DNA of 64,000 bases from Photobacterium aquae (GCF_001029445.1 NZ_LDOT01000020.1:1-64000), one strand, 5' to 3'. Positions 39,666-48,394 are shown, counted from the stretch's first letter. Numbers and translations are program-made. The notes: generated by a model not told the origin, from the sequence alone.

Positions 39666-40520
39666 TTAGAACATCTCTTCTTTGCTAAAGCGCGAATCCT
39701 TTAGCGAATCTTTCACTCGCTTGAGGTTTTCGCGGAAACCAGCACCGCGGCGAAGGGTGAAACCAGTCGCTAGTACGTCGATGACGGTCATCTGCACGAC
39801 GCGGCTCGCCATCGGCATGTAGATGTCGGTATCTTCTGGTACGTCAAGGCAAATTGATAGTGAACATTCACGATCAAGTGGTGATTCTTTGGCGGTGATC
39901 CCAATGACCGTCGCGCCGTTCTCTCGTGCCATGCGGGCAATATCGACTAGGCTCTTGGTTCGGCCGGTGTGGGAAATCACCACAACCACATCACCATCGG
40001 TACAGTTGATCACGCTCATGCGCTGCATCACGATATCGTCGAAGCAGACAATAGGGATATTGAAGCGGAAAAACTTGTTTTGGGCATCGTGTGCGACAGA
40101 GGCTGACGCCCCGAGCCCAAAGAATGAAATCTTCTTAGCTTGGGTAAGCAGATCGACCGCACGGTTGACCTGCATCGGGTCCAGGCTGTTCTTGGCAACG
40201 TCGAGACATGCCATAGTGGATTCGAAAATCTTCGAAGTATAGGCATCCGGCCCGTCGTCTTCCTCGACATTGCGGTTTACATATGGAGTGCCATTAGCCA
40301 GGCTCTGGGCAAGGTGCAATTTGAAATCAGGAAAGCCCTTGGTGTCCAGTCGACGACAGAAACGGTTTACGGTTGGCTCACTGACATCAGCCATTTTTGC
40401 CAGTGTTGCAATACTGGAATGGATAGCCGTTTGTGGTGAGGCAAGGATAACTTCAGCGACCTTGCGTTCGGACTTACTGAAGTTATCGAGATTCTTTTGA
40501 ATTTTTTCTAGGGTATTCAT
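39666..40520 (-). CDS. hexR: HexR, RpiR-family regulator of central carbon metabolism
   Basis: 284 residues. N-terminal RpiR helix-turn-helix (IATLAKMADVSEPTVNRFCR) and a C-terminal SIS sugar-phosphate domain (FGLGASASVAHDAQNKFFRF, VVVVISHTGRTKSLV). HexR senses 2-keto-3-deoxy-6-phosphogluconate and controls hexose and Entner-Doudoroff genes. Directly upstream of pykA on the same strand. A palindrome, TGAAACTATACTACTTTTCA (40582-40601), in its promoter may be an operator. Confidence 0.93.
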   Translation of the reverse strand: MNTLEKIQKNLDNFSKSERKVAEVILASPQTAIHSSIATLAKMADVSEPTVNRFCRRLDTKGFPDFKLHLAQSLANGTPYVNRNVEEDDGPDAYTSKIFESTMACLDVAKNSLDPMQVNRAVDLLTQAKKISFFGLGASASVAHDAQNKFFRFNIPIVCFDDIVMQRMSVINCTDGDVVVVISHTGRTKSLVDIARMARENGATVIGITAKESPLDRECSLSICLDVPEDTDIYMPMASRVVQMTVIDVLATGFTLRRGAGFRENLKRVKDSLKDSRFSKEEMF

Positions 40521-40800
40521 GGCGGTTACCGCTCGTTACAGAATTTTGTTACTGGCTTACCATACAAACCAAGCCATGTGCTGAAACTATACTACTTTTC
40601 ATGGAAGCACTCCTAGTAAATCCATGAATCTGGTAGTGTCTTTTTATTATAGTTTGACAGGGATCGAACTTTGTCTTTCAGAACTGAAATTAATTTATAT
40701 AAAAATTACCGAACTTGGGCGTTTTTTGAACTTAATTTGTAGCTAAATTTCATCATGCTGGGAATTAATTTACAGAATGAAATAAATAGGAGCCACAAGA

Positions 40801-41667
40801 GTGAATAATGATACCGCTAAAACCAAAGTCAGCATTTGCGGCTGTGGGTGGTTAGGTTTGCCGTTGGCAGCGCATTTGGTCTCGCTGGGTTACGAGGTAT
40901 GGGGCAGTCGCCGTTCTCTTAACGATGCGCAACCTCTTGAGGATAAAGGTATTCGTGCAATTGAGCTGACATTACCTGCAGGGCTGAGAGGCAACGAGCA
41001 ACTAGAGGCTTTTTTGGCAACGGATGTAATGGTGGTCAATATCCCACCCGGCAGGCACAGTGGTGCTGCAGCTCAGTTCCGATCAAATGTCGAAGAATTA
41101 CTGAAGTCAGCCAAATTGGCGGGGTGTAAACGAGTGGTATTTGTCAGTACCACTGCGGTGTATGGAGCAGTTCAAGGACAGGTCACCGAGGTAGTTCAGC
41201 CGGAGCCAGAGACCGAGTCGGCGCAGGCTCATGCGTGGCTTGAGCAGTACCTGCAAGACAATTGGCAGGATGACGCTGTCGTTCTGCGCTTAGGTGGGCT
41301 GATTGGTCCAGGCCGCCATCCTGTTAGGTATCTGGCTGGCAGGAAGGGGATTGAAAGTGGTCATACCAAGGTGAATTTGATCCATCTCGACGATTGCATC
41401 CAAGCCATTAGCCAAATCATAGGGCATTGGCCTGCTGAACATGTGTTGCATCTTGCCGCACCGTCACATCCTACCCGGGTAGAGTATTACACCAAAATGG
41501 CTGAACTGGCTGCTCTTCCTTTTCCGGAATTTGTCACAGGAGAGGACAAGGTCGATGATTCAAAGTGGATTGATGCATCTGCAACCTGCCGTTTGCTAGG
41601 GCTGGATCTTCGCTATCCGGATTTGATGGCAGTGGAACCCGAGTTGGCAAACAGGGACGGAGAGTAA
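40801..41667 (+). CDS. NAD-dependent epimerase/dehydratase family protein, YeeZ-like
   Basis: 288 residues from GTG 40801 (TAGGAG nine bases upstream). Rossmann motif ICGCGWLGLPLAAHL, then VVNIPPGRHSG, VFVSTTAVYG and VLRLGGLIGPGRHP. This is the extended-SDR group that includes E. coli YeeZ; the usual Tyr-x3-Lys is reduced (TAVYG with no following Lys). Substrate not known. It ends just before the sRNA cluster, which is read toward it. Confidence 0.85.
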   Translation: MNNDTAKTKVSICGCGWLGLPLAAHLVSLGYEVWGSRRSLNDAQPLEDKGIRAIELTLPAGLRGNEQLEAFLATDVMVVNIPPGRHSGAAAQFRSNVEELLKSAKLAGCKRVVFVSTTAVYGAVQGQVTEVVQPEPETESAQAHAWLEQYLQDNWQDDAVVLRLGGLIGPGRHPVRYLAGRKGIESGHTKVNLIHLDDCIQAISQIIGHWPAEHVLHLAAPSHPTRVEYYTKMAELAALPFPEFVTGEDKVDDSKWIDASATCRLLGLDLRYPDLMAVEPELANRDGE

Positions 41668-41673
41668 GTTGGT

Positions 41674-41796
41674 AAAAAAAATCCCGCTGAATGGTCAGCG
41701 GGACAACACATAAAACACAATTAGGAGTTTAGCAGCAGTGGCATTTTTAAATTAAAGAAGCATTCTTCCGATAAAGGCTTCTTTAATATCAATGTC
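41674..41796 (-). ncRNA. VrrA-like sigmaE sRNA, copy A
   Basis: About 123 nt read leftward. The 5' end GTGACATTGA opens a long hairpin (TTAAAGAAGC pairing with GCTTCTTTAA, outer GTGACATT with AATGCCAC), followed by a single-stranded segment containing GCCACTGCTGCTAAACTCCT, then a terminator TCCCGCTGA/TCAGCGGGA with eight T (41681-41674). It shares a 31-base identical block with copy B (41715-41745 here). CTCCT can pair with ribosome binding sites. I recall vrrA, an envelope-stress sRNA of about 140 nt, next to the psrA homologue in V. cholerae. Confidence 0.8.
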
Positions 41797-41801
41797 ACTA
41801 T

Positions 41802-41830
41802 TTATGACCGGTGTAATCTTCAATGGTTCA
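41802..41830 (-). promoter_or_regulatory. SigmaE-like promoter of sRNA copy A
   Basis: On the minus strand TGAACC, 16 bases, then GTCATAA; +1 is expected six bases on, at 41796. The E. coli sigmaE consensus is GGAACTT-N16-GTCNAA. Same spacing as copies B and C. Confidence 0.75.
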
Positions 41831-41935
41831 AGAAATTTGAAGTTTTTTTTGATTTACATCTGAGGTTCTTTTTTTTCAAGTCGTTAGGTTTGTTTTTTGC
41901 TTAGCTGCTTGTTGCGGCGATAAAACTGTGGTGAC

Positions 41936-42078
41936 AAAAAAAAGCCCACTGAAAAGTCAGTGGGCAAAGCTCTATTTACACAATTAGGAGTTTAGCAGCA
42001 GTGGCATTCAAAGAATAAAGAGGTAATAAGGTATGTTTGGCGGCCAGCTAACAAAAAAGCATCTTTATTCTCAATGTC
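41936..42078 (-). ncRNA. VrrA-like sigmaE sRNA, copy B
   Basis: About 143 nt, close to the 140 nt of VrrA. Same plan as copy A: 5' GTGACATTGA, a long hairpin (GAATAAAGA with TCTTTATTC; outer arms as in A), the same 31-base block at 41978-42008, and a terminator GCCCACTGA/TCAGTGGGC followed by eight T. The hairpin loop and terminator stem differ in sequence from copy A while keeping pairing, as expected for old functional duplicates. Confidence 0.82.
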
Positions 42079-42083
42079 ACTAG

Positions 42084-42112
42084 TTATGACTGCTTAGGAT
42101 AGAAATGGTTCC
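42084..42112 (-). promoter_or_regulatory. SigmaE-like promoter of sRNA copy B
   Basis: GGAACC-N16-GTCATAA on the minus strand, +1 at 42078. The best -35 match of the three. Confidence 0.8.
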
Positions 42113-42220
42113 GCTCGAGTAAAAATTTTTATGAATTTTTTTTCGCAGAGCCTAAATCCTCAAACAGGGAGGGATCACGCTTGCAGCTCATCCCATTCCC
42201 GGCTGGTTTGGACATGGCAT

Positions 42221-42282
42221 AAAAAAACCCGCCTCCATATGGGACGGGCTTCGAAGAATATCTTCTAAGAAAAAGCAGTGGC
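42221..42282 (-). ncRNA. RybB/MicV-like sigmaE sRNA, copy C
   Basis: About 62 nt. The 5' end GCCACTGCTTTTTCTTAGAA is almost the same as the RybB 5' seed of enterics (GCCACTGCTTTTCTTTGATG), which Vibrio MicV shares and which represses outer-membrane protein mRNAs. A small hairpin (GAAGATATTCTTC) and a terminator (GCCCGTCC/GGAGGCGGGT, then seven T to 42221) complete it. Confidence 0.82.
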
Positions 42283-42287
42283 ATTAC

Positions 42288-42316
42288 TTATGACCCGTAC
42301 TTAATCCGTTTGTTCC
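42288..42316 (-). promoter_or_regulatory. SigmaE-like promoter of sRNA copy C
   Basis: GGAACA-N16-GTCATAA on the minus strand; +1 six bases on is the G of GCCACTGC at 42282, the base where RybB starts. Confidence 0.8.
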
Positions 42317-42524
42317 CACTTTTTTAAAAAATTCTCAAAATATTTTTTTCTCGTGATACTGGATGAGGTGTCGTGCGACAGGAAGAGGATAGGGCATGTC
42401 GACATGCTCGAGGGGGATGCTGTAAATGCGTAAATCACAAAAGCTGTTTATTTTTCTTCTAATCAGGGGCTTATAGAGACTTTTGTATTTAACTCTTGTT
42501 AAAAATGTTATTGAGTTGTAATGT

Positions 42525-42540
42525 TTAAACAAGTGTTTAA
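42525..42540 (+). promoter_or_regulatory. PsrA-type operator
   Basis: TTAAACAAGTGTTTAA is a perfect inverted repeat TTAAAC-N4-GTTTAA and fits the PsrA motif AAAC-N2-4-GTTT. It ends nine bases before the regulator start, so autorepression is likely. Confidence 0.7.
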
Positions 42541-42549
42541 TACGGGTGA

Positions 42550-43230
42550 ATGAATATGGCAGGGAAGGTCGAAACCAAAGTGCGCATTCTGGATGCGGCA
42601 GAGGTATTGTTTGCCGAGCATGGCTTCAAGGATACCTCTTTGCGAACCATTACCTCGAAGGCCAATGTGAACCTCGCGTCGGTCAACTACCACTATGGTG
42701 ATAAGAAAGCGTTGGTGCGTGCTGTGCTCAGTCGTTACCTCGATGCATTTATGCCAAAGATGCAAGCGGAGCTCGATGCTCTGCTTACTCGCGATGAAAT
42801 TACATTGGAGGAGGTCTTTGGTTGTATTAAGCAGCCGCTGCTTTCTTTGAACAACTACCGTCCTCAAGGGGCGACTATCTTCATGTCATTGATCGGACGC
42901 GGCTACACAGATGTACAAGGTCATCTCCGCTGGTTCATCATGACTCGTTACGAGGCGGTGTTGCACCGTTTTACTTCTGCGATTTGTCGCGCCAACCCCT
43001 CTTTGGATCCTGAAACTTTATTTTGGCGTCTACATTTCACCTTGGGTGCGGCCGTTTTCACTATGGCTTCGTCAACGGCATTGTGTGAAATAGCCGAGAA
43101 TGACTTTGCCCGTCGAATTTGTACGCAAGATCTTATCGACCGCTTGATCCCGTATCTTGCGGCAGGCGTTTCTGCGCCCATTGATCATCCGTGGCTGAGG
43201 GTTCAAGCCATGGCCGGAGGCGGTAAATAA
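42550..43230 (+). CDS. psrA: PsrA-like TetR-family regulator of fatty-acid oxidation
   Basis: 226 residues. N-terminal TetR helix-turn-helix (ILDAAEVLFAEHGFKDTSLR, ITSKANVNLASVNYHYGDKK) and a C-terminal ligand domain resembling Pseudomonas PsrA (IFMSLIGRGYTDVQGHLR, LFWRLHFTLGAAVFTMASST). PsrA binds long-chain fatty acid/acyl-CoA and represses fadE-type genes. The start may be ATG 42550 or 42556; ribosome sites are weak. fadE follows after 79 bases on the same strand. Confidence 0.87.
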   Translation: MNMAGKVETKVRILDAAEVLFAEHGFKDTSLRTITSKANVNLASVNYHYGDKKALVRAVLSRYLDAFMPKMQAELDALLTRDEITLEEVFGCIKQPLLSLNNYRPQGATIFMSLIGRGYTDVQGHLRWFIMTRYEAVLHRFTSAICRANPSLDPETLFWRLHFTLGAAVFTMASSTALCEIAENDFARRICTQDLIDRLIPYLAAGVSAPIDHPWLRVQAMAGGGK

Positions 43231-43309
43231 CCGTTCCGTAGTCCGAAATCTGATTAGCAATACCCTGCAACAAAACAACAATAACGCATGAGACAAAAGG
43301 ACATTAACC

Positions 43310-45586
43310 ATGAGTACGTTAGCCAATATGAGAAAACGCTATCTCAGTGATCCCGCTTTCAAGATGTTCAAGAAAGTTCTGCCGCCGCTCTCTGAGACAG
43401 AGCGTGAGGCAATGGAAGCGGGGAGTGTGTGGTGGGATGGCGAGTTGTTTGGGGGAAACCCAAGCTGGAATACGTTACTGACTTATCCCCAGCCGAAACT
43501 TAGCCGTGATGAGCAGGCATTTATCGACAATCAGTTGGCGACGTTGCTCGATATGCTTGATGATTACCAAATCGTTCAGGAAGACCGCGATTTACCGCCA
43601 GAAGTTTGGGAGTACTTGCGCAAAGAGCGTTTTTTCTCGCTGATTATTGGCAAGGAATACGGTGGATTGGATTTTTCAGCCCATGCTAATTCGACAATCG
43701 TCACGCGGATTGCGACTAAGAGTCTGAGCGCGGCGGTTTCGGTGATGGTGCCGAACTCTTTGGGCCCTGGTGAGTTGCTAAGCCATTATGGTACTCAGGA
43801 GCAAAAAGACTATTGGCTGCCGCGTTTGTCTCAGGGCAAGGATATTCCTTGTTTTGCCCTGACCGGCCCGGAGGCGGGATCGGATGCCGGTAGTATCCCT
43901 GATAAAGGGGTCGTCTGTTACGGTGAATTCGAAGGCAAGGAAGTGTTGGGGATCAGCCTGACGTGGAACAAGCGTTACATTACCTTAGCGCCTGTTGCGA
44001 CAGTATTGGGCTTGGCCTTCAAGCTCCATGATCCGGACAGCTTGATCGGTGACAAAGAGGCACTTGGTATCACCTGTGCGTTAATTCCTGCTGATTATCC
44101 GGGGGTTGAAATTGGTGAGCGTCATGATCCGCTCAATCTTGCTTTTATGAACGGCCCGACTCGCGGTAAGAATGTGTTCATCCCGATGGAGTGGGTGATC
44201 GGCGGCCAGGATTATGTTGGCCGGGGTTGGCGGATGCTGGTTGAATGTTTATCGGCTGGTCGCGGGATTTCGTTGCCAGCACTGGGTACGGCAGTCGGCC
44301 ATTTGACCGCAAGGACAACGGGGGCCTATGCCTACGTGCGTAAGCAATTTGGGATGCCGATTGGCAACTTTGAAGGCGTCGCCGAGTCGATGGGGCGGAT
44401 CGGCGGGGTGACTTACATGCTGGAGGCCGCCCGTACCTTGACGACGACGTCGCTGGATCTTGAGGAAAAGCCGGGTATTGTGACGGCGATAGCCAAGTAC
44501 CACATGACGGAGCTGGCCAGAACGATTTTGAATGATGCGATGGATGTTCATGCCGGTCGGGCTATTCAGCTCGGGCCAATGAATTATATCGGCCATCATT
44601 ATTTCGGTATGCCTGTGGCTATTACTGTCGAGGGGGCCAACATCCTGACCCGTAACCTGATGATCTTTGGTCAGGGGGCGACTCGCTGTCATCCGTACGT
44701 ATTGGCGGAGATGGAGGCGGCGGCCAATCCTGATGGCGAGGAAGGGGCGAAGCAGTTCGATGGCCTGTTATCTAAGCATATTGGGTTTGCGGTGGGTAAC
44801 GTTGCCAAGTCCTTGCTCAATGCGTTTACCCGTTCTGCCTTCAATCGCAGCCCGGTCAGCGGCGAGACGGCGGTGTACTACAAGCAATTGTCCCGAATGA
44901 GCCGGGCATTGGCGGTTTCGTCTGATTTTGCCATGCTCAGTCTCGGTGGCGAGCTGAAGCGTCGTGAAATGGTGTCTGCGCGGTTAGGGGATGTGCTTAG
45001 CCATCTGTACCTCGCATCTGCAGTGCTCAAACGTTATGAGGACGAAGGCCGTCAGCAACAGGACTTGCCGTTTGTGCACTATGGTGTCCAGTATTGCCTG
45101 CACCGGTGCGGTATCGCATTTGACGAAGTGATGTCTAACTTCCCACGCCGGGGGATTGGTCCATTACTGCGCGGGTTACTATTCCCGTTGGGAATTCATT
45201 ATCCGGCACCGAGTGACGATAATAAGATGGCGATCGCCAAATTGCTGATGACACCGGGTGCACATCGCGAGCGGTTGACCCATCTGTGCTATGTCGGGGA
45301 GAGGGCTGATGATCCTGTCGGTATCATGGAGCGAGCATTTGTTGCCCTGTACCAAGTTAAAGATATTGAACGGAAGATCACGAAGGCCGTCAAAGCCGGT
45401 GAGATCCCGCGCAAGTTTTCGTTAACAGAAAAATTACAAGCGGCCGTGAGTGCGGGGATCATCACAGAAGCAGACAGTAACAAGGTGCATAATGCTGAGC
45501 AATTAAGGCAGCAGGCGATTCAGGTTGATCACTTTGCTGCTTCGCATTTCAAAAAAGGTGGCCTGCAACCGGGGAAAGCTGCCTAG
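43310..45586 (+). CDS. fadE: FadE, acyl-CoA dehydrogenase
   Basis: First step of fatty-acid beta-oxidation. 758 residues; shorter than E. coli FadE (814), mainly because the hydrophobic N-terminal segment of the E. coli protein is missing. FAD/substrate motifs CFALTGPEAGSDAGS and KRYITLAPVATVLGLAF, and the C-terminal domain with MDVHAGRAIQLGP and ITVEGANILTRNLMIFGQGA. Downstream of psrA and probably its target; terminator at 45622. Confidence 0.95.
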   Translation: MSTLANMRKRYLSDPAFKMFKKVLPPLSETEREAMEAGSVWWDGELFGGNPSWNTLLTYPQPKLSRDEQAFIDNQLATLLDMLDDYQIVQEDRDLPPEVWEYLRKERFFSLIIGKEYGGLDFSAHANSTIVTRIATKSLSAAVSVMVPNSLGPGELLSHYGTQEQKDYWLPRLSQGKDIPCFALTGPEAGSDAGSIPDKGVVCYGEFEGKEVLGISLTWNKRYITLAPVATVLGLAFKLHDPDSLIGDKEALGITCALIPADYPGVEIGERHDPLNLAFMNGPTRGKNVFIPMEWVIGGQDYVGRGWRMLVECLSAGRGISLPALGTAVGHLTARTTGAYAYVRKQFGMPIGNFEGVAESMGRIGGVTYMLEAARTLTTTSLDLEEKPGIVTAIAKYHMTELARTILNDAMDVHAGRAIQLGPMNYIGHHYFGMPVAITVEGANILTRNLMIFGQGATRCHPYVLAEMEAAANPDGEEGAKQFDGLLSKHIGFAVGNVAKSLLNAFTRSAFNRSPVSGETAVYYKQLSRMSRALAVSSDFAMLSLGGELKRREMVSARLGDVLSHLYLASAVLKRYEDEGRQQQDLPFVHYGVQYCLHRCGIAFDEVMSNFPRRGIGPLLRGLLFPLGIHYPAPSDDNKMAIAKLLMTPGAHRERLTHLCYVGERADDPVGIMERAFVALYQVKDIERKITKAVKAGEIPRKFSLTEKLQAAVSAGIITEADSNKVHNAEQLRQQAIQVDHFAASHFKKGGLQPGKAA

Positions 45587-45621
45587 GGTCATTCCCGAAA
45601 AATAATCCTGGTGTCTCCCAT

Positions 45622-45650
45622 GTGCCACGTGAAAACGTGGCACTTTTTTT
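45622..45650 (+). terminator. Terminator of psrA-fadE
   Basis: GTGCCACGT-GAAA-ACGTGGCAC then seven T. Confidence 0.92.
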
Positions 45651-45781
45651 ATACAAAAAAACACCCAAACGTCGCCTAACACCTCCAACCACTGCCAATT
45701 TTAGCGTTTCCGGACATAAATTTAATGCGAACAAGCCATTTACCTTTTATCCTACTGTCAACTGTGTAAGGGAAGTTGAAA

Positions 45782-46984
45782 ATGATCATCAAACCTAAAA
45801 TTCGTGGATTTATCTGTACGACAACACACCCAGTGGGTTGTGAAGAGAATGTTCGTGAGCAAATTGCTTACACCAAGGCTCAAGGTCCAATTGCTAATGC
45901 ACCAAAGCGTGTGTTGGTCGTTGGCTCATCAAGCGGCTACGGCTTGTCTTCGCGTATCGCGGCGGCATTCGGTGGTGGTGCGGCAACCATTGGTGTGTTC
46001 TTTGAAAAGCCAGGTACAGAGAGAAAGCCAGGTACTGCAGGTTGGTACAACTCTGCTGCCTTTGACAAGTTTGCAAAAGAAGAAGGCCTGTACGCGAAAA
46101 GCTTCAATGGCGATGCATTCTCGCATGAAGCCAAAGAGAAGGTCATTGAGCTGATTAAGCAAGACCTTGGTCAGATCGACATGGTGGTGTACTCATTGGC
46201 ATCGCCTGTGCGTAAGCTGCCGGATACGGGAGAGGTGATCCGCTCTACCCTGAAGCCGATGGGTGAGACCTACACGGCAACAGCGGTTGATACCAACAAA
46301 GATGTCCTGATTGAAGCAAGCATCGAGCCAGCTACCGAGCAGGAAGTGCAAGATACCGTGACAGTGATGGGCGGTCAGGACTGGGAACTGTGGATCAATG
46401 CGCTGGCTGATGCTGGCGTTCTGGCTGACGGTTGCAAAACAGTTGCCTATAGCTACATCGGTACTGAAATCACATGGCCTATTTACTGGAATGGTGCACT
46501 TGGTAAGGCCAAGATGGATCTCGATCGTGCAGCTAAGGCGCTAGATGAGCGATTGGCCGCGACAGGTGGTAGTGCCAATGTTGCTGTACTCAAGAGCGTC
46601 GTTACCCAAGCAAGCTCTGCGATCCCGGTTATGCCGCTGTACATTGCGATGGTCTTCAAGAAAATGCGTGAAGAAGGCGTCCATGAAGGCTGTATGGAGC
46701 AGATTTACCGCATGTTTACCCAGCGCCTGTACAAGGCCGATGGTAGCGCTGCGGAAGTCGACAGCGAGAACCGCCTGCGATTGGATGACTGGGAATTGCG
46801 TGAAGATATCCAGAAGCACTGTCGTGAGCTATGGCCGAACGTGACCAACGAGAACCTGTTTGATGTTGCTGATTACCAGCAGTACAAAGACGAGTTCATG
46901 AAACTGTTCGGTTTCGGTATCGCTTCTATCGACTACGAAGCAGACGTAAACCCGGTTGCCGAGTTTGACGTTCAAGATATCTAA
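45782..46984 (+). CDS. fabV: FabV, trans-2-enoyl-ACP (CoA) reductase
   Basis: Last reduction in each cycle of fatty-acid synthesis; triclosan-tolerant isozyme found in Vibrio and Pseudomonas. 400 residues from ATG 45782 with GGAAG upstream (TTG 45776 rejected). NADH fold [20 protein letters not shown], and the active site Tyr-x8-Lys in [20 protein letters not shown]. Its place beside fadE means synthesis and degradation genes are neighbours. Confidence 0.97.
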   Translation: MIIKPKIRGFICTTTHPVGCEENVREQIAYTKAQGPIANAPKRVLVVGSSSGYGLSSRIAAAFGGGAATIGVFFEKPGTERKPGTAGWYNSAAFDKFAKEEGLYAKSFNGDAFSHEAKEKVIELIKQDLGQIDMVVYSLASPVRKLPDTGEVIRSTLKPMGETYTATAVDTNKDVLIEASIEPATEQEVQDTVTVMGGQDWELWINALADAGVLADGCKTVAYSYIGTEITWPIYWNGALGKAKMDLDRAAKALDERLAATGGSANVAVLKSVVTQASSAIPVMPLYIAMVFKKMREEGVHEGCMEQIYRMFTQRLYKADGSAAEVDSENRLRLDDWELREDIQKHCRELWPNVTNENLFDVADYQQYKDEFMKLFGFGIASIDYEADVNPVAEFDVQDI

Positions 46985-47006
46985 TTAGCCCGAAGGCTAA
47001 TAAATA

Positions 47007-47034
47007 AAAACCGCCGATTCCGGCGGTTTTTTTA
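47007..47034 (+). terminator. Terminator of fabV
   Basis: AAAACCGCCG-ATTC-CGGCGGTTTT and further T. A smaller hairpin, TTAGCCcgaaGGCTAA, precedes it. The A-rich 5' flank also allows use by the phoQ-like gene from the other side. Confidence 0.9.
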
Positions 47035-47050
47035 TGTCTGAATGTTGTGG

Positions 47051-48394
47051 TTAATGCTTCGGTAGGGTGATCACAAAGGCTGCCCCTTCGATACTGGCGT
47101 CCTCGACGTGAATGGTGCCGTTGTAGCTCATCACAATTTCATGGCAGACCGACAGACCGATACCCTGCCCAGGGTTGAGCTGATCAGCGCGCACGCCGCG
47201 CTGGAAAATAGCCTCCCGCATTGACTCGGGCACACCCGGGCCATCATCTTCGATGCGAATCACATAGTTGTTCCCTTGCTCAGTTGCATGGACGACAACC
47301 TGTTCGATACAGAAGCGGTAGGCATTTTCCAGCAGGTTGCCGAACAGTTCCATTAAATCGCTGCGGTTTACCGGAAGGGTTTGCGTGTCGCTAAAATCAA
47401 AGCGGAGTTTGACACTCTTTTCGCTGTATACCTTGGTGAGCAGGCGATCAAAGCTCTCCAGCAGGGGCTTGAGTTCGGTTTTGTCTTTCTGCAACCCTTG
47501 TTGGCCCATCATGGCTCGCTTGAGTTGGTACTGAACCAATTCGTCCATTTGGCTGATTTGTTCCATGATCCGCTGGTTGAGTTCATAGCGCGGGATCTCT
47601 GAATCATCAAGCAGGGCGTTGGTTGCAGCCAGCCGGGTTTTCAGGCTGTGGGCCAGATCATCCATCGCATGGCGGTAGCGGCCTTTTTGGGCATTGCTGA
47701 TCTCGACCAGGCGGTTGAGTGCCAGCGTGACATCTTGCAATTCCATCGGATAGTTATCGTCGAGTTTGCTACGCCGGGCATCGGTCATTTCATCAAGCTG
47801 CGAAGCCAGTTTGCGCAGGGGCTGGAAGCTCCAGTGGAAGGCGGCAATCAAAAAAGCAATCGCAATAAGAACGAATAGGCCAAGGTAGAAGGTCGTACGC
47901 TGGTGGAGCTGGTTGAGCGATGAAACGTAAGAATCTCCCGAACGCAGCACAATTAGCTGGAAGGTGTTGCCGTTTTCACGCTCTTCCGACATGTTGTAGG
48001 CAATATAGCGTTCGCCGTTACTGGTTTCGACCAGTGTCGGAACAGGAATGCTGTCAGGCAGTTCGACGCAGACATTGCCGATGTTGGCTTCTTGTGCCTC
48101 GGCAGAAAGCCAGATCGTCTTGTCCGTTTTGTCACAGACCACCGACATATAGTCCGTATCGGAAGGGTCGATAGAATTAATCCATCGATCCATGTCTTTG
48201 ATCAGGCCTGCTCGGTTGAGCTGGGCGACGACCATCGGCATCTGGGCGACCAGCTCGGAAGAGTAGGCTGCCATGTAGCTCTGCGAATAGAGTTGGTTGA
48301 TCACCCCGGCAAGAGCCGAGGTGATCAGGACAATAATGGCTACCGAGGTGACCAATACACGTCGGCGCAGGCGGGGCTGGATAAGTGCTTTCAT
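47051..48394 (-). CDS. phoQ: PhoQ-like sensor histidine kinase
   Basis: 447 residues. Two membrane helices (about 14-36 and 168-189) flank a periplasmic sensor of about 130 residues, then HAMP, DHp and HATPase domains. H-box DLAHSLKTRLAAT has phospho-His249 as in PhoQ (THSLKTPLAVLQ), but the usual Pro after Thr is Arg254 (codon CGG). ATP-lid motifs LFGNLLENAYRFC, EDDGPGVP and GQGIGLSVCHEIV are intact. Overlaps phoP by one base. Signals in PhoQ of enterics are Mg2+, acid and cationic peptides; here unknown. Confidence 0.87.
   Translation of the reverse strand: MKALIQPRLRRRVLVTSVAIIVLITSALAGVINQLYSQSYMAAYSSELVAQMPMVVAQLNRAGLIKDMDRWINSIDPSDTDYMSVVCDKTDKTIWLSAEAQEANIGNVCVELPDSIPVPTLVETSNGERYIAYNMSEERENGNTFQLIVLRSGDSYVSSLNQLHQRTTFYLGLFVLIAIAFLIAAFHWSFQPLRKLASQLDEMTDARRSKLDDNYPMELQDVTLALNRLVEISNAQKGRYRHAMDDLAHSLKTRLAATNALLDDSEIPRYELNQRIMEQISQMDELVQYQLKRAMMGQQGLQKDKTELKPLLESFDRLLTKVYSEKSVKLRFDFSDTQTLPVNRSDLMELFGNLLENAYRFCIEQVVVHATEQGNNYVIRIEDDGPGVPESMREAIFQRGVRADQLNPGQGIGLSVCHEIVMSYNGTIHVEDASIEGAAFVITLPKH

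Noticed and set aside
42235..42283. Short frames starting ATGCCACTGC in the sRNA cluster as leader peptides
   Set aside because: The predicted transcript of copy C starts after the ATG, and copies A and B have no ribosome site before it.
41674..42320. The repeated units as MITEs or REP elements
   Set aside because: They have no shared terminal inverted repeats or target duplications; each has a different terminator stem and a matching promoter, which fits sRNA genes.
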